NCBI GenBank assembly: GCA_002477955.1
Contig: DLLE01000044.1
Location: 8,959-30,151, forward strand
From: Treponema sp. UBA7570
Lineage (GTDB): Bacteria > Spirochaetota > Spirochaetia > Treponematales > Treponemataceae
Direction of reading: 5' to 3'
Length of the DNA: 21,193 nt
Shown here: positions 14,819-21,004 of the stretch, piece after piece
How positions within the stretch are numbered: position 1 is the stretch's first letter
Layout of the letters: each line of letters starts with the position of its first letter
Notes under the pieces: model-generated
Seen by the model: the letters and a program-made list of their open reading frames with translations, nothing else
What the model was told of the DNA's origin: nothing
Databases searched by the model: none
Made by a program: the position numbers and the translations under genes

Positions 14819-15988
14819 ATGATTGCTGAAAGAATGAAAAATCTGCATCCTTATGTTCCTGGTGAACAGCCAAAGGACAGAAATTACATAAAACTCAATG
14901 CAAACGAAAATCCTTATCCGCCAAGTCCGCTTGTTGCAAAGGCTGTTGAAAAGGCGGCGAAAAAATATGCGAAAAAAATGGCGCTTTATCCGGATCCGGA
15001 TTCCAACGAATTAAAAATGGCGATTGCTTCGATGCTCAACGATTGCGGCGGAGTTTTGGCCCATGCAAAGGTTTGTGGCGGCAAGAAAAATGGAAGCGGT
15101 GCGAAAGTTGAACCTTGTCCGGCTGATAAAATTCCTTTTACTGTTACGCCTGATATGATTTATGCAGGAAACGGTTCTGACGAAGTCTTGAGCTTTGTTT
15201 TTTATGCTTTTTTTGACAGCGACCGCAAGCTTGTTTTGCCGGAGCACACTTATTCTTTTTATCCGGTTTATGGCGGCTTTTACAATATTCCGCTTAAAAA
15301 AATCCCGCTCAACGGCGACTGGACTTTGAGTAAAGAAAAAATGCTCGAAGCTGCAAACGAAAATGATTCTTCGATTATTTTTGCAAATCCGAACGCTCCA
15401 ACTTCTCTTGGACTTTCTCGCAGTGAAGTTCGTGAAATGATAAAATCTGCTCCAAAAGACAGAATTTTTGTCGTTGACGAGGCGTATGTGGATTTTGGCG
15501 GTGAAAGCTGCATTCCTCTTCTTGCTGAATTTGACAATCTTGTAATCGTACGGACTTTTTCAAAATCGCTTTGCGGCGCCGGTTTGAGGCTTGGCTATGT
15601 TGTCTCAAGCCCAGAACTTGTAAATTATATTACGACTGTAAAAAATTCGCTCAATCATTTTCCTGTTGATTTTATGGCTCAGCAGGCTGGAATTGCTGCT
15701 TGCCGCGACACTGGCTATTATGCTGAATGTGCAAAAAGTGTTGCTTTTGAGAGAGATGAATTTATCGACTTTTTGAGAGCGCTCGGCTGGTTTGTCCTCG
15801 ACAGCCAGACGAATTTTGTTTTTTGTAAAAAAGACGGCATTTCGGGCGAAGATGCGTACAAAAAAATCAAACAGGAAGGAATTTTAGTCCGGCATTTTAA
15901 CACGCCGGGAATTGAAGATTTTTTGAGAATTACAATCGGAACTCACGAGCAGATGAAGACTCTTTGCGCCGTAATGGAAAATATTTAA
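14819..15988 (+). CDS. hisC: Histidinol-phosphate aminotransferase
   Basis: A PLP-dependent class I/II aminotransferase that converts imidazole-acetol phosphate to histidinol phosphate in histidine synthesis; some family members also act on aromatic amino acids. The 389-residue product has LNANENPYPPSP (~26-37), YPDPDSNELK (~57-66), AGNGSDEVL (~116-124), NPNAPT (~190-195), VVDEAYVDF (~218-226), and the PLP lysine K249 in RTFSKSLCGAGLRLGY. The C-terminus has the R-I-T-I-G-T motif. The GGAG (14809-14812), 6 nt away, selects the ATG at 14819. About 30 extra residues (~76-107, containing two Cys and runs of Gly/Lys) sit before PDMIYAGNGSDEVL, where HisC usually has a short turn. No other his genes lie nearby. 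Confidence 0.92.
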   Translation: MIAERMKNLHPYVPGEQPKDRNYIKLNANENPYPPSPLVAKAVEKAAKKYAKKMALYPDPDSNELKMAIASMLNDCGGVLAHAKVCGGKKNGSGAKVEPCPADKIPFTVTPDMIYAGNGSDEVLSFVFYAFFDSDRKLVLPEHTYSFYPVYGGFYNIPLKKIPLNGDWTLSKEKMLEAANENDSSIIFANPNAPTSLGLSRSEVREMIKSAPKDRIFVVDEAYVDFGGESCIPLLAEFDNLVIVRTFSKSLCGAGLRLGYVVSSPELVNYITTVKNSLNHFPVDFMAQQAGIAACRDTGYYAECAKSVAFERDEFIDFLRALGWFVLDSQTNFVFCKKDGISGEDAYKKIKQEGILVRHFNTPGIEDFLRITIGTHEQMKTLCAVMENI

Positions 15989-15994
15989 GGAGGC

Positions 15995-16108
15995 ATGATA
16001 AAATTACATCCTTGTAATTTTATCATTACAGTTTGCTCAAGCGTTGCTTTCGCAAACTGTGATTCTCGCCATCCGTGGCTCGCCGCTAACGCAGAGTTTT
16101 ATTTATAA
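15995..16108 (+). repeat. Dispersed repeat A, copy 1, with a 37-codon ORF
   Basis: The block starts with a perfect 14-bp stem, ATGATAAAATTACA (15995-16008) and TGTAATTTTATCAT (16013-16026), which may end the hisC transcript. A second hairpin follows, ACAGTTTGC/GCAAACTGT (16028-16036, 16052-16060), then GCCA-TCCG-TGGC and CCGC-TAAC-GCRG-type hairpins up to about 16100. Copies lie at 19327-19398 and 20319-20380. An ORF runs from the ATG at 15995 to TAA at 16108 with AAGGAGG one base before the ATG, which is too close to be ideal. Its translation shares NC-SRHPWLAANAEF with the other copies. Whether it is translated is unknown. Confidence 0.7.
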
Positions 16109-16119
16109 GAAGATAAGAT

Positions 16120-16144
16120 AAAAATTACTTCCGTGTAATTTTTT
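16120..16144 (+). promoter_or_regulatory. U-tailed hairpin before the phosphoesterase gene
   Basis: AAAAATTAC (16120-16128) and GTAATTTTT (16135-16143) form a 9-bp stem with a 6-nt loop and continuing T, directly before the AAAGGAGAT ribosome binding site. It is nearly a duplicate of the hairpin at 15997-16022 on the other side of repeat A, sharing GATAAAA-TTAC and GTAATTTT. It may be a terminator for hisC transcripts or a leader structure. Confidence 0.5.
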
Positions 16145-16157
16145 AAAGGAGATAAAA

Positions 16158-16850
16158 ATGAAGATTTTAATAATTTCTGATGTACATGGAAATGTCGAAA
16201 ATATTGAAAAACTTTCTGAACAGGCAAAAAATGCAGATCTTGTTTTTTTTGGCGGCGATTTTGCAAAATTTAACTGTCCAGAAACTGGAAAACCTGCGCT
16301 CGAAGCGCTTTTAAAAAACAGCGGCTCGATTTTTGCAGTTCTCGGCAACTGCGACGAGCCGGATTTTATTTCTGAAATTGAAGACGCGGATATTTGCGTT
16401 CAAAAAAGCATGGTTTTTAAGGACGGACTTGTAATAGCCGGTAGCGGCGGAGGTTCAAAATTTAGCGGTGATACTCCGTTTGAACGCACAGAAGATGAAC
16501 TTGTTCAGGATTTTGATGTAATAAAAAATTCTCTTTCTCAAATTGCTGATGACGACGGAAAATGCAGCAGCCTTGTTTTGATTATGCATAATCCGCCTAA
16601 AGACACAAAAACGGATGTTATTCCGGGAGGTATTCACGTAGGAAGCCAAAAACTGCGCGAGTTTATCGAAAACGTGCAGCCTGTTCTTGTTGTGACAGGG
16701 CATATTCACGAAAGCGCAGGAATTGACAAGATAGGAGAGTCTACCGTCATAAATCCCGGCGCACTTATGGAAGGAAAGTATGCGCTTGCCGAACTTAAGA
16801 AAACAGCCGGAAAATGGGTTGTAAAGTCGGCAGAATTGTGCAGCCTTTAG
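16158..16850 (+). CDS. Calcineurin-like metallophosphoesterase
   Basis: A 230-residue cytoplasmic hydrolase of the calcineurin-like family. The metal-binding motifs appear in order: SDVHGN (residues 7-12), FFGGDF (~29-34), LGNCDEPD (~61-68), a histidine in LIMHNPP (~137-143), and VVTGHIHE (~170-177). The compact length and GNCD motif are close to YfcE-like and archaeal-type phosphoesterases, but the substrate cannot be told from sequence. The start is fixed by AAAGGAGAT about 5 nt before the ATG. Its stop overlaps the tail of the converging SUMF1 gene by 4 nt. The leader carries a repeat A copy and a U-tailed hairpin. Confidence 0.88.
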   Translation: MKILIISDVHGNVENIEKLSEQAKNADLVFFGGDFAKFNCPETGKPALEALLKNSGSIFAVLGNCDEPDFISEIEDADICVQKSMVFKDGLVIAGSGGGSKFSGDTPFERTEDELVQDFDVIKNSLSQIADDDGKCSSLVLIMHNPPKDTKTDVIPGGIHVGSQKLREFIENVQPVLVVTGHIHESAGIDKIGESTVINPGALMEGKYALAELKKTAGKWVVKSAELCSL

Positions 16851-17935
16851 AAAGTGTTATTTTTTGATTGTGCAAGACGGAAGCCGAAGTAATCGTAAAC
16901 TTCGTTCGGGTCAAAACTGTAACGGTCGCCGGCGCAATTAAACGGGGTGTAAAGCGACCAGCTTCCGCCTCTGCTTACTCTTTGGCTTCCTGCATCCGGA
17001 CCTGTCGCCCTTGTGCCTGCCTCAACCGATTTGTAATTTCCAAACCAATCCCAGACAAATTCTAGAACATTTCCGCTCATATCAAAAATTCCTGCTCCAT
17101 TTGGATTTCCGCTTCCAGGTTTTGGTTTTGCTCTTGTTTCAAACGGAGTTCCTGCTGTTCCGACTGTATGTGTAAACGAAGCGTTGTTTGCTGTCCAGGC
17201 GACTTCGTCTTCTAAAACAGAAAGGTCGGTTTTACCGTTTTCATCGATTTGTCCGCTCAAAATGTCGCCTCCCTGAAAACCTGCTTTTGTTTTTCTTGCG
17301 GCATATTCCCATTCTTCTTCTGCGGGAAGCCTAAAACCGTCAGCGTTCCAGTTGCATTCACACAAATCTAATTTTGTCGTATCTGTTGCATCGCGTAAGA
17401 TTTTGCCTTCAAACGAGTAGCATGGCGTCAAGCCGTAGATTTCTGAAAAAGCGTTGCACCAGATTGCTGCGTCATACCAGCTTATCATAGTGACAGGTTC
17501 GTATTTTCCCCAGAGTGTTGGCTGCGCGCCGCGTTTTCCACGGCTTCCTTCCTGTCCTGGATTTAAAAATTTATAGCCTTTTTCTTCTGCTGTTGTCCTG
17601 ACCGAATACCAAAGGCTGTAAGTTGTTTCCGTTCGGTTTATAAAAAAGGGCGTGATCCATCTTTTTTCTGTAAAAGACTGGCTTCCGTCGCCAATCACGT
17701 AGACGTCATACATTTCGCCGTCTTTTGGACCTAGTTCAACCATGTCGAGATCTGCAAACGAAAACTCTTCTTCGTCCAAATTTTTCTCCGGTTCTTCATT
17801 TTCGGAAAGAGCAGTCTCTTTTGTTTTTAACGCTTCATTTTCCGCATAATCGGCTTCTTCGCAAAATCCAAGTCCTGTAAAAAAAGCCAGCAAAAAAACA
17901 GCAAAAATATTTTTTACACAAATTGATTTTTTCAT
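16847..17935 (-). CDS. Secreted SUMF1/formylglycine-generating-enzyme-fold protein
   Basis: A 362-residue exported protein: signal peptide (~8-25, NIFAVFLLAFFTGLGFC), an acidic linker, then a SUMF1/FGE-sulfatase domain over about residues 75-355. Visible motifs are INRTETTYSLWYSVRTTAEEKGY, PVTMISWYDAAIWCNAFSE, DGFRLPAEEEWEYAAR, NGAGIFDMSGNVLEFVWDW, RVSRGGSWSL, and YFGFRLA, the standard order of the fold. The active-site cysteine pair of true formylglycine-generating enzymes is not obvious (one Cys in FNCAGDR), so it may bind a ligand or act as a structural envelope protein. Treponemes carry many such paralogues. The frame is open to 18058, but the ATG at 17935 correctly precedes the signal. 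F-C at the signal end could also be a lipoprotein Cys. Confidence 0.85.
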   Translation of the reverse strand: MKKSICVKNIFAVFLLAFFTGLGFCEEADYAENEALKTKETALSENEEPEKNLDEEEFSFADLDMVELGPKDGEMYDVYVIGDGSQSFTEKRWITPFFINRTETTYSLWYSVRTTAEEKGYKFLNPGQEGSRGKRGAQPTLWGKYEPVTMISWYDAAIWCNAFSEIYGLTPCYSFEGKILRDATDTTKLDLCECNWNADGFRLPAEEEWEYAARKTKAGFQGGDILSGQIDENGKTDLSVLEDEVAWTANNASFTHTVGTAGTPFETRAKPKPGSGNPNGAGIFDMSGNVLEFVWDWFGNYKSVEAGTRATGPDAGSQRVSRGGSWSLYTPFNCAGDRYSFDPNEVYDYFGFRLAQSKNNTF

Positions 17936-18069
17936 ATTTTTTCTCTCAATTTTTATTTTCGGCCTATTCTGTCTGTTTTTTGAGAAATATTGCAGTTTTT
18001 TGATGGTGGTGGTGGGATTTTTCCCCTGCCACAACGTTTTTTTTTCAGCAAAAGTCATTTAAGCCGAAA

Positions 18070-19047
18070 CTATTTATTTTTCCAATGCCGTATTTTCTTT
18101 TTTATTTTTGACATAAAATTTATCAGAATAAAAGAACTCGTTGCTATTACAAAACAGCTTATGCATAGTACAATAAAACCTGTCCAGCTGTCGCTTTTGC
18201 TCCACGGAAGCCTTATATTCATTCCCCAAAAGCTTGTAATAAACGAAATCAGCATAAGTGCAATCGAAAAAACCGTCAGCTGCTTCATCGCCGCATTCAT
18301 ATTGTTTGAAATTACAGACGCAAAAGCATCCATTGTTCCGGTGATTGTCTGCGAATAAGTGTTTGCCATTTCCATCGCCTGCCTGTTGTCAATTTCAACG
18401 TCATCAAGCCAATCCTGATCTTCTTCATCAAATTTTATAATTTTAGTTTTTCGTATTTTTTCAAGCAAAAGCTGATTGCTTTTTAGCGAACTCGTAAAGT
18501 ACATGAGCGATTTTTCGAGGTTGAAAAGCTGAATAAGCTCATTGTTTTCGATTGATTCCTGCAATTCCTGCTGGATCGAATTTGTGCTTCTGTTAATTTC
18601 TTTCAAATATCGCAAAAACATCGTATCCGCGCGGCTCAAAATTCTCGTAATAAACGCTGGAAAATCAGCAATGTTCAGGTCTTTAATCCTGTTTGCGCTC
18701 AAATCCTTCAAAACTTCGCAGTCAGTCCAGCAGAGAGTTATAATCGTGTTCTGAAAAATAATTGCGCCCATCGGAGCGGTATGGTAACGGACTTCAGAAT
18801 TCGGCAAGTAAACTGGCAGCCTCATAATTGTAAGCACATAGCCTTCGCCTTGCTCAATGCGCGGCAATTCGTCCGGGTCGAGAGAGTCAATAACATGGTC
18901 ATGGTCGAGATTGTAAGTTTTTTCAAGAATCGAAATTTCTTTTGAATTTACGTTTCTTGCGTCAACCCAAACCCTTTCATCTTGATTTAATTCGTTTCTG
19001 TCTTTTTTTACAAAAATTCCGTTTTCTTGCTGCCAATAACTAATCAT
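18070..19047 (-). CDS. corA: CorA-family divalent cation transporter
   Basis: A 325-residue inner-membrane Mg2+/Co2+ channel of the CorA family. The N-terminal cytoplasmic domain (~1-260) contains DHDHVIDSLDPDELPRIE, MRLPVY and a long helical region. The C-terminus has two membrane segments, LTVFSIALMLISFITSFWG and TGFIVLCISCFVIATSSFI, with the signature GMN loop (here WGMNIRLPW) between them, followed by a basic tail (KIKKKIRHWKNK). The usual residue before GMN is Tyr; here it is Trp. The ATG at 19047 has only a weak AAGAA upstream. It lies behind the SUMF1 gene on the same strand with a 134-bp gap, and is divergent from the gene at 19572. Confidence 0.9.
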   Translation of the reverse strand: MISYWQQENGIFVKKDRNELNQDERVWVDARNVNSKEISILEKTYNLDHDHVIDSLDPDELPRIEQGEGYVLTIMRLPVYLPNSEVRYHTAPMGAIIFQNTIITLCWTDCEVLKDLSANRIKDLNIADFPAFITRILSRADTMFLRYLKEINRSTNSIQQELQESIENNELIQLFNLEKSLMYFTSSLKSNQLLLEKIRKTKIIKFDEEDQDWLDDVEIDNRQAMEMANTYSQTITGTMDAFASVISNNMNAAMKQLTVFSIALMLISFITSFWGMNIRLPWSKSDSWTGFIVLCISCFVIATSSFILINFMSKIKKKIRHWKNK

Positions 19048-19147
19048 TTTCTTAAAACCAAATCAAACGATTTTAGCACGAATCTTAACAATCGGGCAAC
19101 TTTCGCATTTTTTTAAGCAGATAATTTACAGAAAACTAATTTTTAGC

Positions 19148-19237
19148 GGGGCCATTTTTGCTTCGCAAAAACCGGGTGCTTCATGGTTCCATTGCAAAAC
19201 TTCGTTTTGCAACGTGCTTTGCACGCCATTACGCCCC
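19148..19237. repeat. GC-rich three-hairpin element (GTGCTTTGCAC family)
   Basis: Outer GGGGC (19148-19152) and GCCCC (19233-19237) enclose three hairpins: TTTTTGC-TTC-GCAAAAA (19155-19171), TTGCAAAAC-TTC-GTTTTGCAA (19192-19212) and CGTGC-TTT-GCACG (19213-19225). The last holds the GTGCTTTGCAC core seen at 12539 and 14703. This is the first part of the 524-bp gene-free spacer between corA and the gene at 19572. Confidence 0.6.
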
Positions 19238-19310
19238 CTTGTCCATTTTTTTTGTTTTTCTTCAAAAAAAATTGTCGTTTTTTAATGTTTAGAGACAATT
19301 AAATATGAGA

Positions 19311-19398
19311 AGGCATGGTAAAAGCCACAGTTTGTCCAAGCGTTGCTTGCGAAAACTGTAATTCTCGCCATCCGTGGCTCGCCGCTAACGCGGAGTTT
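19311..19398 (+). repeat. Dispersed repeat A, copy 2
   Basis: Matches copy 1 from the AGGCATG start through the ACAGTTTG region, the ATTCTCGCCATCCGTGGC stretch and the CGCTAACGCGGAGTTT end (19327-19398). The first hairpin is weakened here (ACAGTT pairs with AACTGT only), so the palindrome is decaying. A 38-codon ORF from the ATG at 19315 to TGA at 19431 runs through it, again with NCNSRHPWLAANAEF in the translation. Confidence 0.7.
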
Positions 19399-19410
19399 AA
19401 TAAGGAGAGT

Positions 19411-19455
19411 GTGAATAAAAACTTTGTCTGAGATAGCGTCAAAGCTTTTATTCAC
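19411..19455. repeat. Long hairpin in the leader of the gene at 19572
   Basis: GTGAATAAAA (19411-19420) pairs with TTTTATTCAC (19446-19455). After one mismatch, CTTTG (19422-19426) pairs with CAAAG (19440-19444). The 15-bp stem sits between repeat A copy 2 and leader element copy 2. It is part of the same long leader and has no T-run. Confidence 0.6.
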
Positions 19456-19571
19456 AAGTTTGCGTTGCAAACTTTCTTATCATCTTTTGTTTCTCGCTTT
19501 CGTTGCGAAACAGCTTAAAAAGTCAATTCTAAAACTGAAGTTTTAATCTTGACTTTTTATGGGAGATTAAA
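19456..19571 (+). promoter_or_regulatory. Leader element copy 2, upstream of the gene at 19572
   Basis: Parallel in order and length (116 nt) to the cysS leader. The 19-nt palindrome AAGTTTGC-GTT-GCAAACTT (19456-19474) is identical. A middle hairpin follows (GTTTC.../...GAAAC), then GCTTAAAA, then a two-part stem at 19517-19558: outer AAAAAGTCAA/TTGACTTTTT, a 3x3 internal loop, inner TAAAAC/GTTTTA, and tetraloop TGAA. The ribosome binding site GGGAGA comes next. Compared with cysS the inner stem changes at both ends yet stays paired (G-C to T-A and T-A to C-G), which supports a selected RNA structure. The upstream gene, corA, is divergent. Confidence 0.65.
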
Positions 19572-20225
19572 ATGAAAAATTTAACTTATCCGTCAGTTAC
19601 AGAAATTTCGGACTTAATATTGCAGCGTGTTTACGAAAAAAATGGGAAAATTGAATCGTTTTGCTGGAAAAACGGTATCTGCTCTTTTTCGTTTTATGGT
19701 TGCCGCCCGGACGAAATTATTTTCGATAAGGCTTGTTCTGTTTCTTATTCTTCAAAATCGCAGACTTTTGCGGCAAGTTTTCAGGTTAAAAACGAGTTTA
19801 CAAGTTTTTACGAAGATTCTTTTTCTCAAAAAGAATTTAAATCTCTGCTTCAAAATGTGCTTGAAACTTCTGGTGCAAAAATTCAATTTGATTTTTCAGA
19901 ACAGAATTCCCAGATTCTAAAATTTTTTATAAGCGGCCCAACTTTCCGGCAGACTTTAAAATCCTGCGAGTATTGCGAAAATATTGCATTTTGGCATGCA
20001 GATTCGCTTTCTATCATTCCAAAAGGAAACGGATTTTTTATAACAATTGGTTTTGAAAAAGGAATTGTTGCTTCGTCGTCTTTGCTCTCGCTTTTTTGTT
20101 CTTATTCAAAAATTTTCTATTCAAGATCTTTTTTATTGCCGTTTTTTTCGGATTTTATTCCAGAAGAAAATTATTCGCCTTTTATACGAAACGATTTTCC
20201 AAAAGAAACCGCACAAAATCTTTAA
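19572..20225 (+). CDS. Hypothetical protein, 217 residues
   Basis: I do not recognise a family. The product begins MKNLTYPSVTEISDLILQRV, has no signal peptide or membrane segment, and is rich in Phe and Ser. Three motifs stand out: a Cys pair in CEYCENIAFWHAD (~residues 131-143), a GFEKGIVASS turn, and several F-S-F strands that suggest a beta-rich cytoplasmic domain. The start is well supported by GGGAGA 6 nt before the ATG. It lies alone between divergent corA and a small secreted protein, behind a 524-bp leader with several hairpins. Base composition matches the neighbours. Confidence 0.7.
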   Translation: MKNLTYPSVTEISDLILQRVYEKNGKIESFCWKNGICSFSFYGCRPDEIIFDKACSVSYSSKSQTFAASFQVKNEFTSFYEDSFSQKEFKSLLQNVLETSGAKIQFDFSEQNSQILKFFISGPTFRQTLKSCEYCENIAFWHADSLSIIPKGNGFFITIGFEKGIVASSSLLSLFCSYSKIFYSRSFLLPFFSDFIPEENYSPFIRNDFPKETAQNL

Positions 20226-20233
20226 AGAAAAGC

Positions 20234-20267
20234 GAGATAAAAATATATCTGTGAAGTTTTTTATCTC
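20234..20267. repeat. Hairpin after the 217-residue gene
   Basis: GAGATAAAAA (20234-20243) and TTTTTATCTC (20258-20267) form a 10-bp stem 9 nt after the stop codon. Its T residues are inside the stem, so termination is uncertain. A second short hairpin, TCGTC/GACGA at 20292-20307 followed by T5, is the better terminator candidate in this gap. Confidence 0.45.
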
Positions 20268-20318
20268 ATAAAGCACAAAGTTTTTTATATCTCGTCGTCC
20301 TTGACGATTTTTATTACC

Positions 20319-20380
20319 GCAGTTTGTTCGCTTTCGCAAACTGTGATTCTCGCTCCGTGCTCGCCACTAACGCGGAGTTT
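20319..20380 (+). repeat. Dispersed repeat A, copy 3
   Basis: A shortened copy: the first hairpin is CAGTTTG/CAAACTG with a smaller loop, and the CTCGC...CTAACGCGGAGTTT half is present with two small deletions. It ends 16 nt before the ATG of the next gene and so forms that gene's leader. The frame that reads ANCDSRSVLATNAEF continues, without a stop, into the downstream gene. Confidence 0.65.
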
Positions 20381-20395
20381 TTGCAAGGGGAATTT

Positions 20396-20818
20396 ATGAA
20401 AAAATTACAACAGGCATTTCTTATGAATTTTATATTTCTTTTTTCTTGTATGTTTTTGTATGCAAAAAGTCCATACAGATTTCTTGATTACAATATAGAA
20501 AAAACTCCGGAAAATAAAATTGCCTTTTTTAAGATTGAAAATCTTTCTTCAAAAACAATATCATCTGTTGAAATTTCGTTTTTGGTCTGTACTCAAGAGC
20601 AGATTGATTCTTACGAATATGCCGAAGAATTTTTATTTCAAATTATGGAAGAAATCGAGCCAGCGCAATCAAAAAAGATAAAAGTCGTTTTAGATTTCAA
20701 CTTCATAGAAGAAACGGAAGATGCTTTTTATATCGAAAACCTTTATTTACGGCGGGTGTTTTTTATCGATAAAACTTGCTGGAAAGATTTAACAGGAGCA
20801 TATTCCGAGTATCGTTAA
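20396..20818 (+). CDS. Small secreted hypothetical protein
   Basis: A 140-residue product with a clear signal peptide (MKKLQQAFLMNFIFLFSCMFLYA, cleavage likely after YA; the Cys at 18 is not in a good lipobox). The mature part reads like one beta-sandwich domain (KIAFFKIENLSSKTISSVEISFLVC, then IEPAQSKKIKVVLDF), acidic and rich in Phe and Tyr. No known family was recognised. AAGGGGA, about 5 nt upstream, sets the ATG at 20396; an in-frame upstream extension covers repeat A copy 3. The stop is followed by an A-rich stretch and then the strong promoters near 20857. Confidence 0.7.
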   Translation: MKKLQQAFLMNFIFLFSCMFLYAKSPYRFLDYNIEKTPENKIAFFKIENLSSKTISSVEISFLVCTQEQIDSYEYAEEFLFQIMEEIEPAQSKKIKVVLDFNFIEETEDAFYIENLYLRRVFFIDKTCWKDLTGAYSEYR

Positions 20819-20856
20819 AAAATCAAAAAAAAGAGAAAAAAAATCAAAAAGAGCGC

Positions 20857-20886
20857 TTGACACAAGACAGACATGAATGATATATT
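20857..20886 (+). promoter_or_regulatory. Strong sigma-70-type promoter P1
   Basis: Perfect -35 TTGACA (20857-20862), an 18-nt spacer, and TGA-TATATT (-10 at 20881-20886 with a TGn extension). It is preceded by A-rich DNA that could act as an UP element. It lies about 118 bp upstream of a second promoter of the same form. Confidence 0.75.
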
Positions 20887-20974
20887 CTTTCTCACGCCGC
20901 GCTGAGGCGGCGGTCTCCCGCAAGGGCAGGCAAAAAAGCCTCAGAAAAAAAATAAAAAAAATTAACAGAAGCGC

Positions 20975-21004
20975 TTGACAAAGCCGTCGGACTTGTGTTA
21001 ACAT
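20975..21004 (+). promoter_or_regulatory. Strong sigma-70-type promoter P2
   Basis: Perfect -35 TTGACA (20975-20980), 18-nt spacer, and TGT-TAACAT (-10 at 20999-21004, TGn extended). It shares the GCGCTTGACA context with P1, and an A/T-rich block (about 20945-20969) lies upstream. Tandem promoters like this are typical of rRNA operons. Confidence 0.7.
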
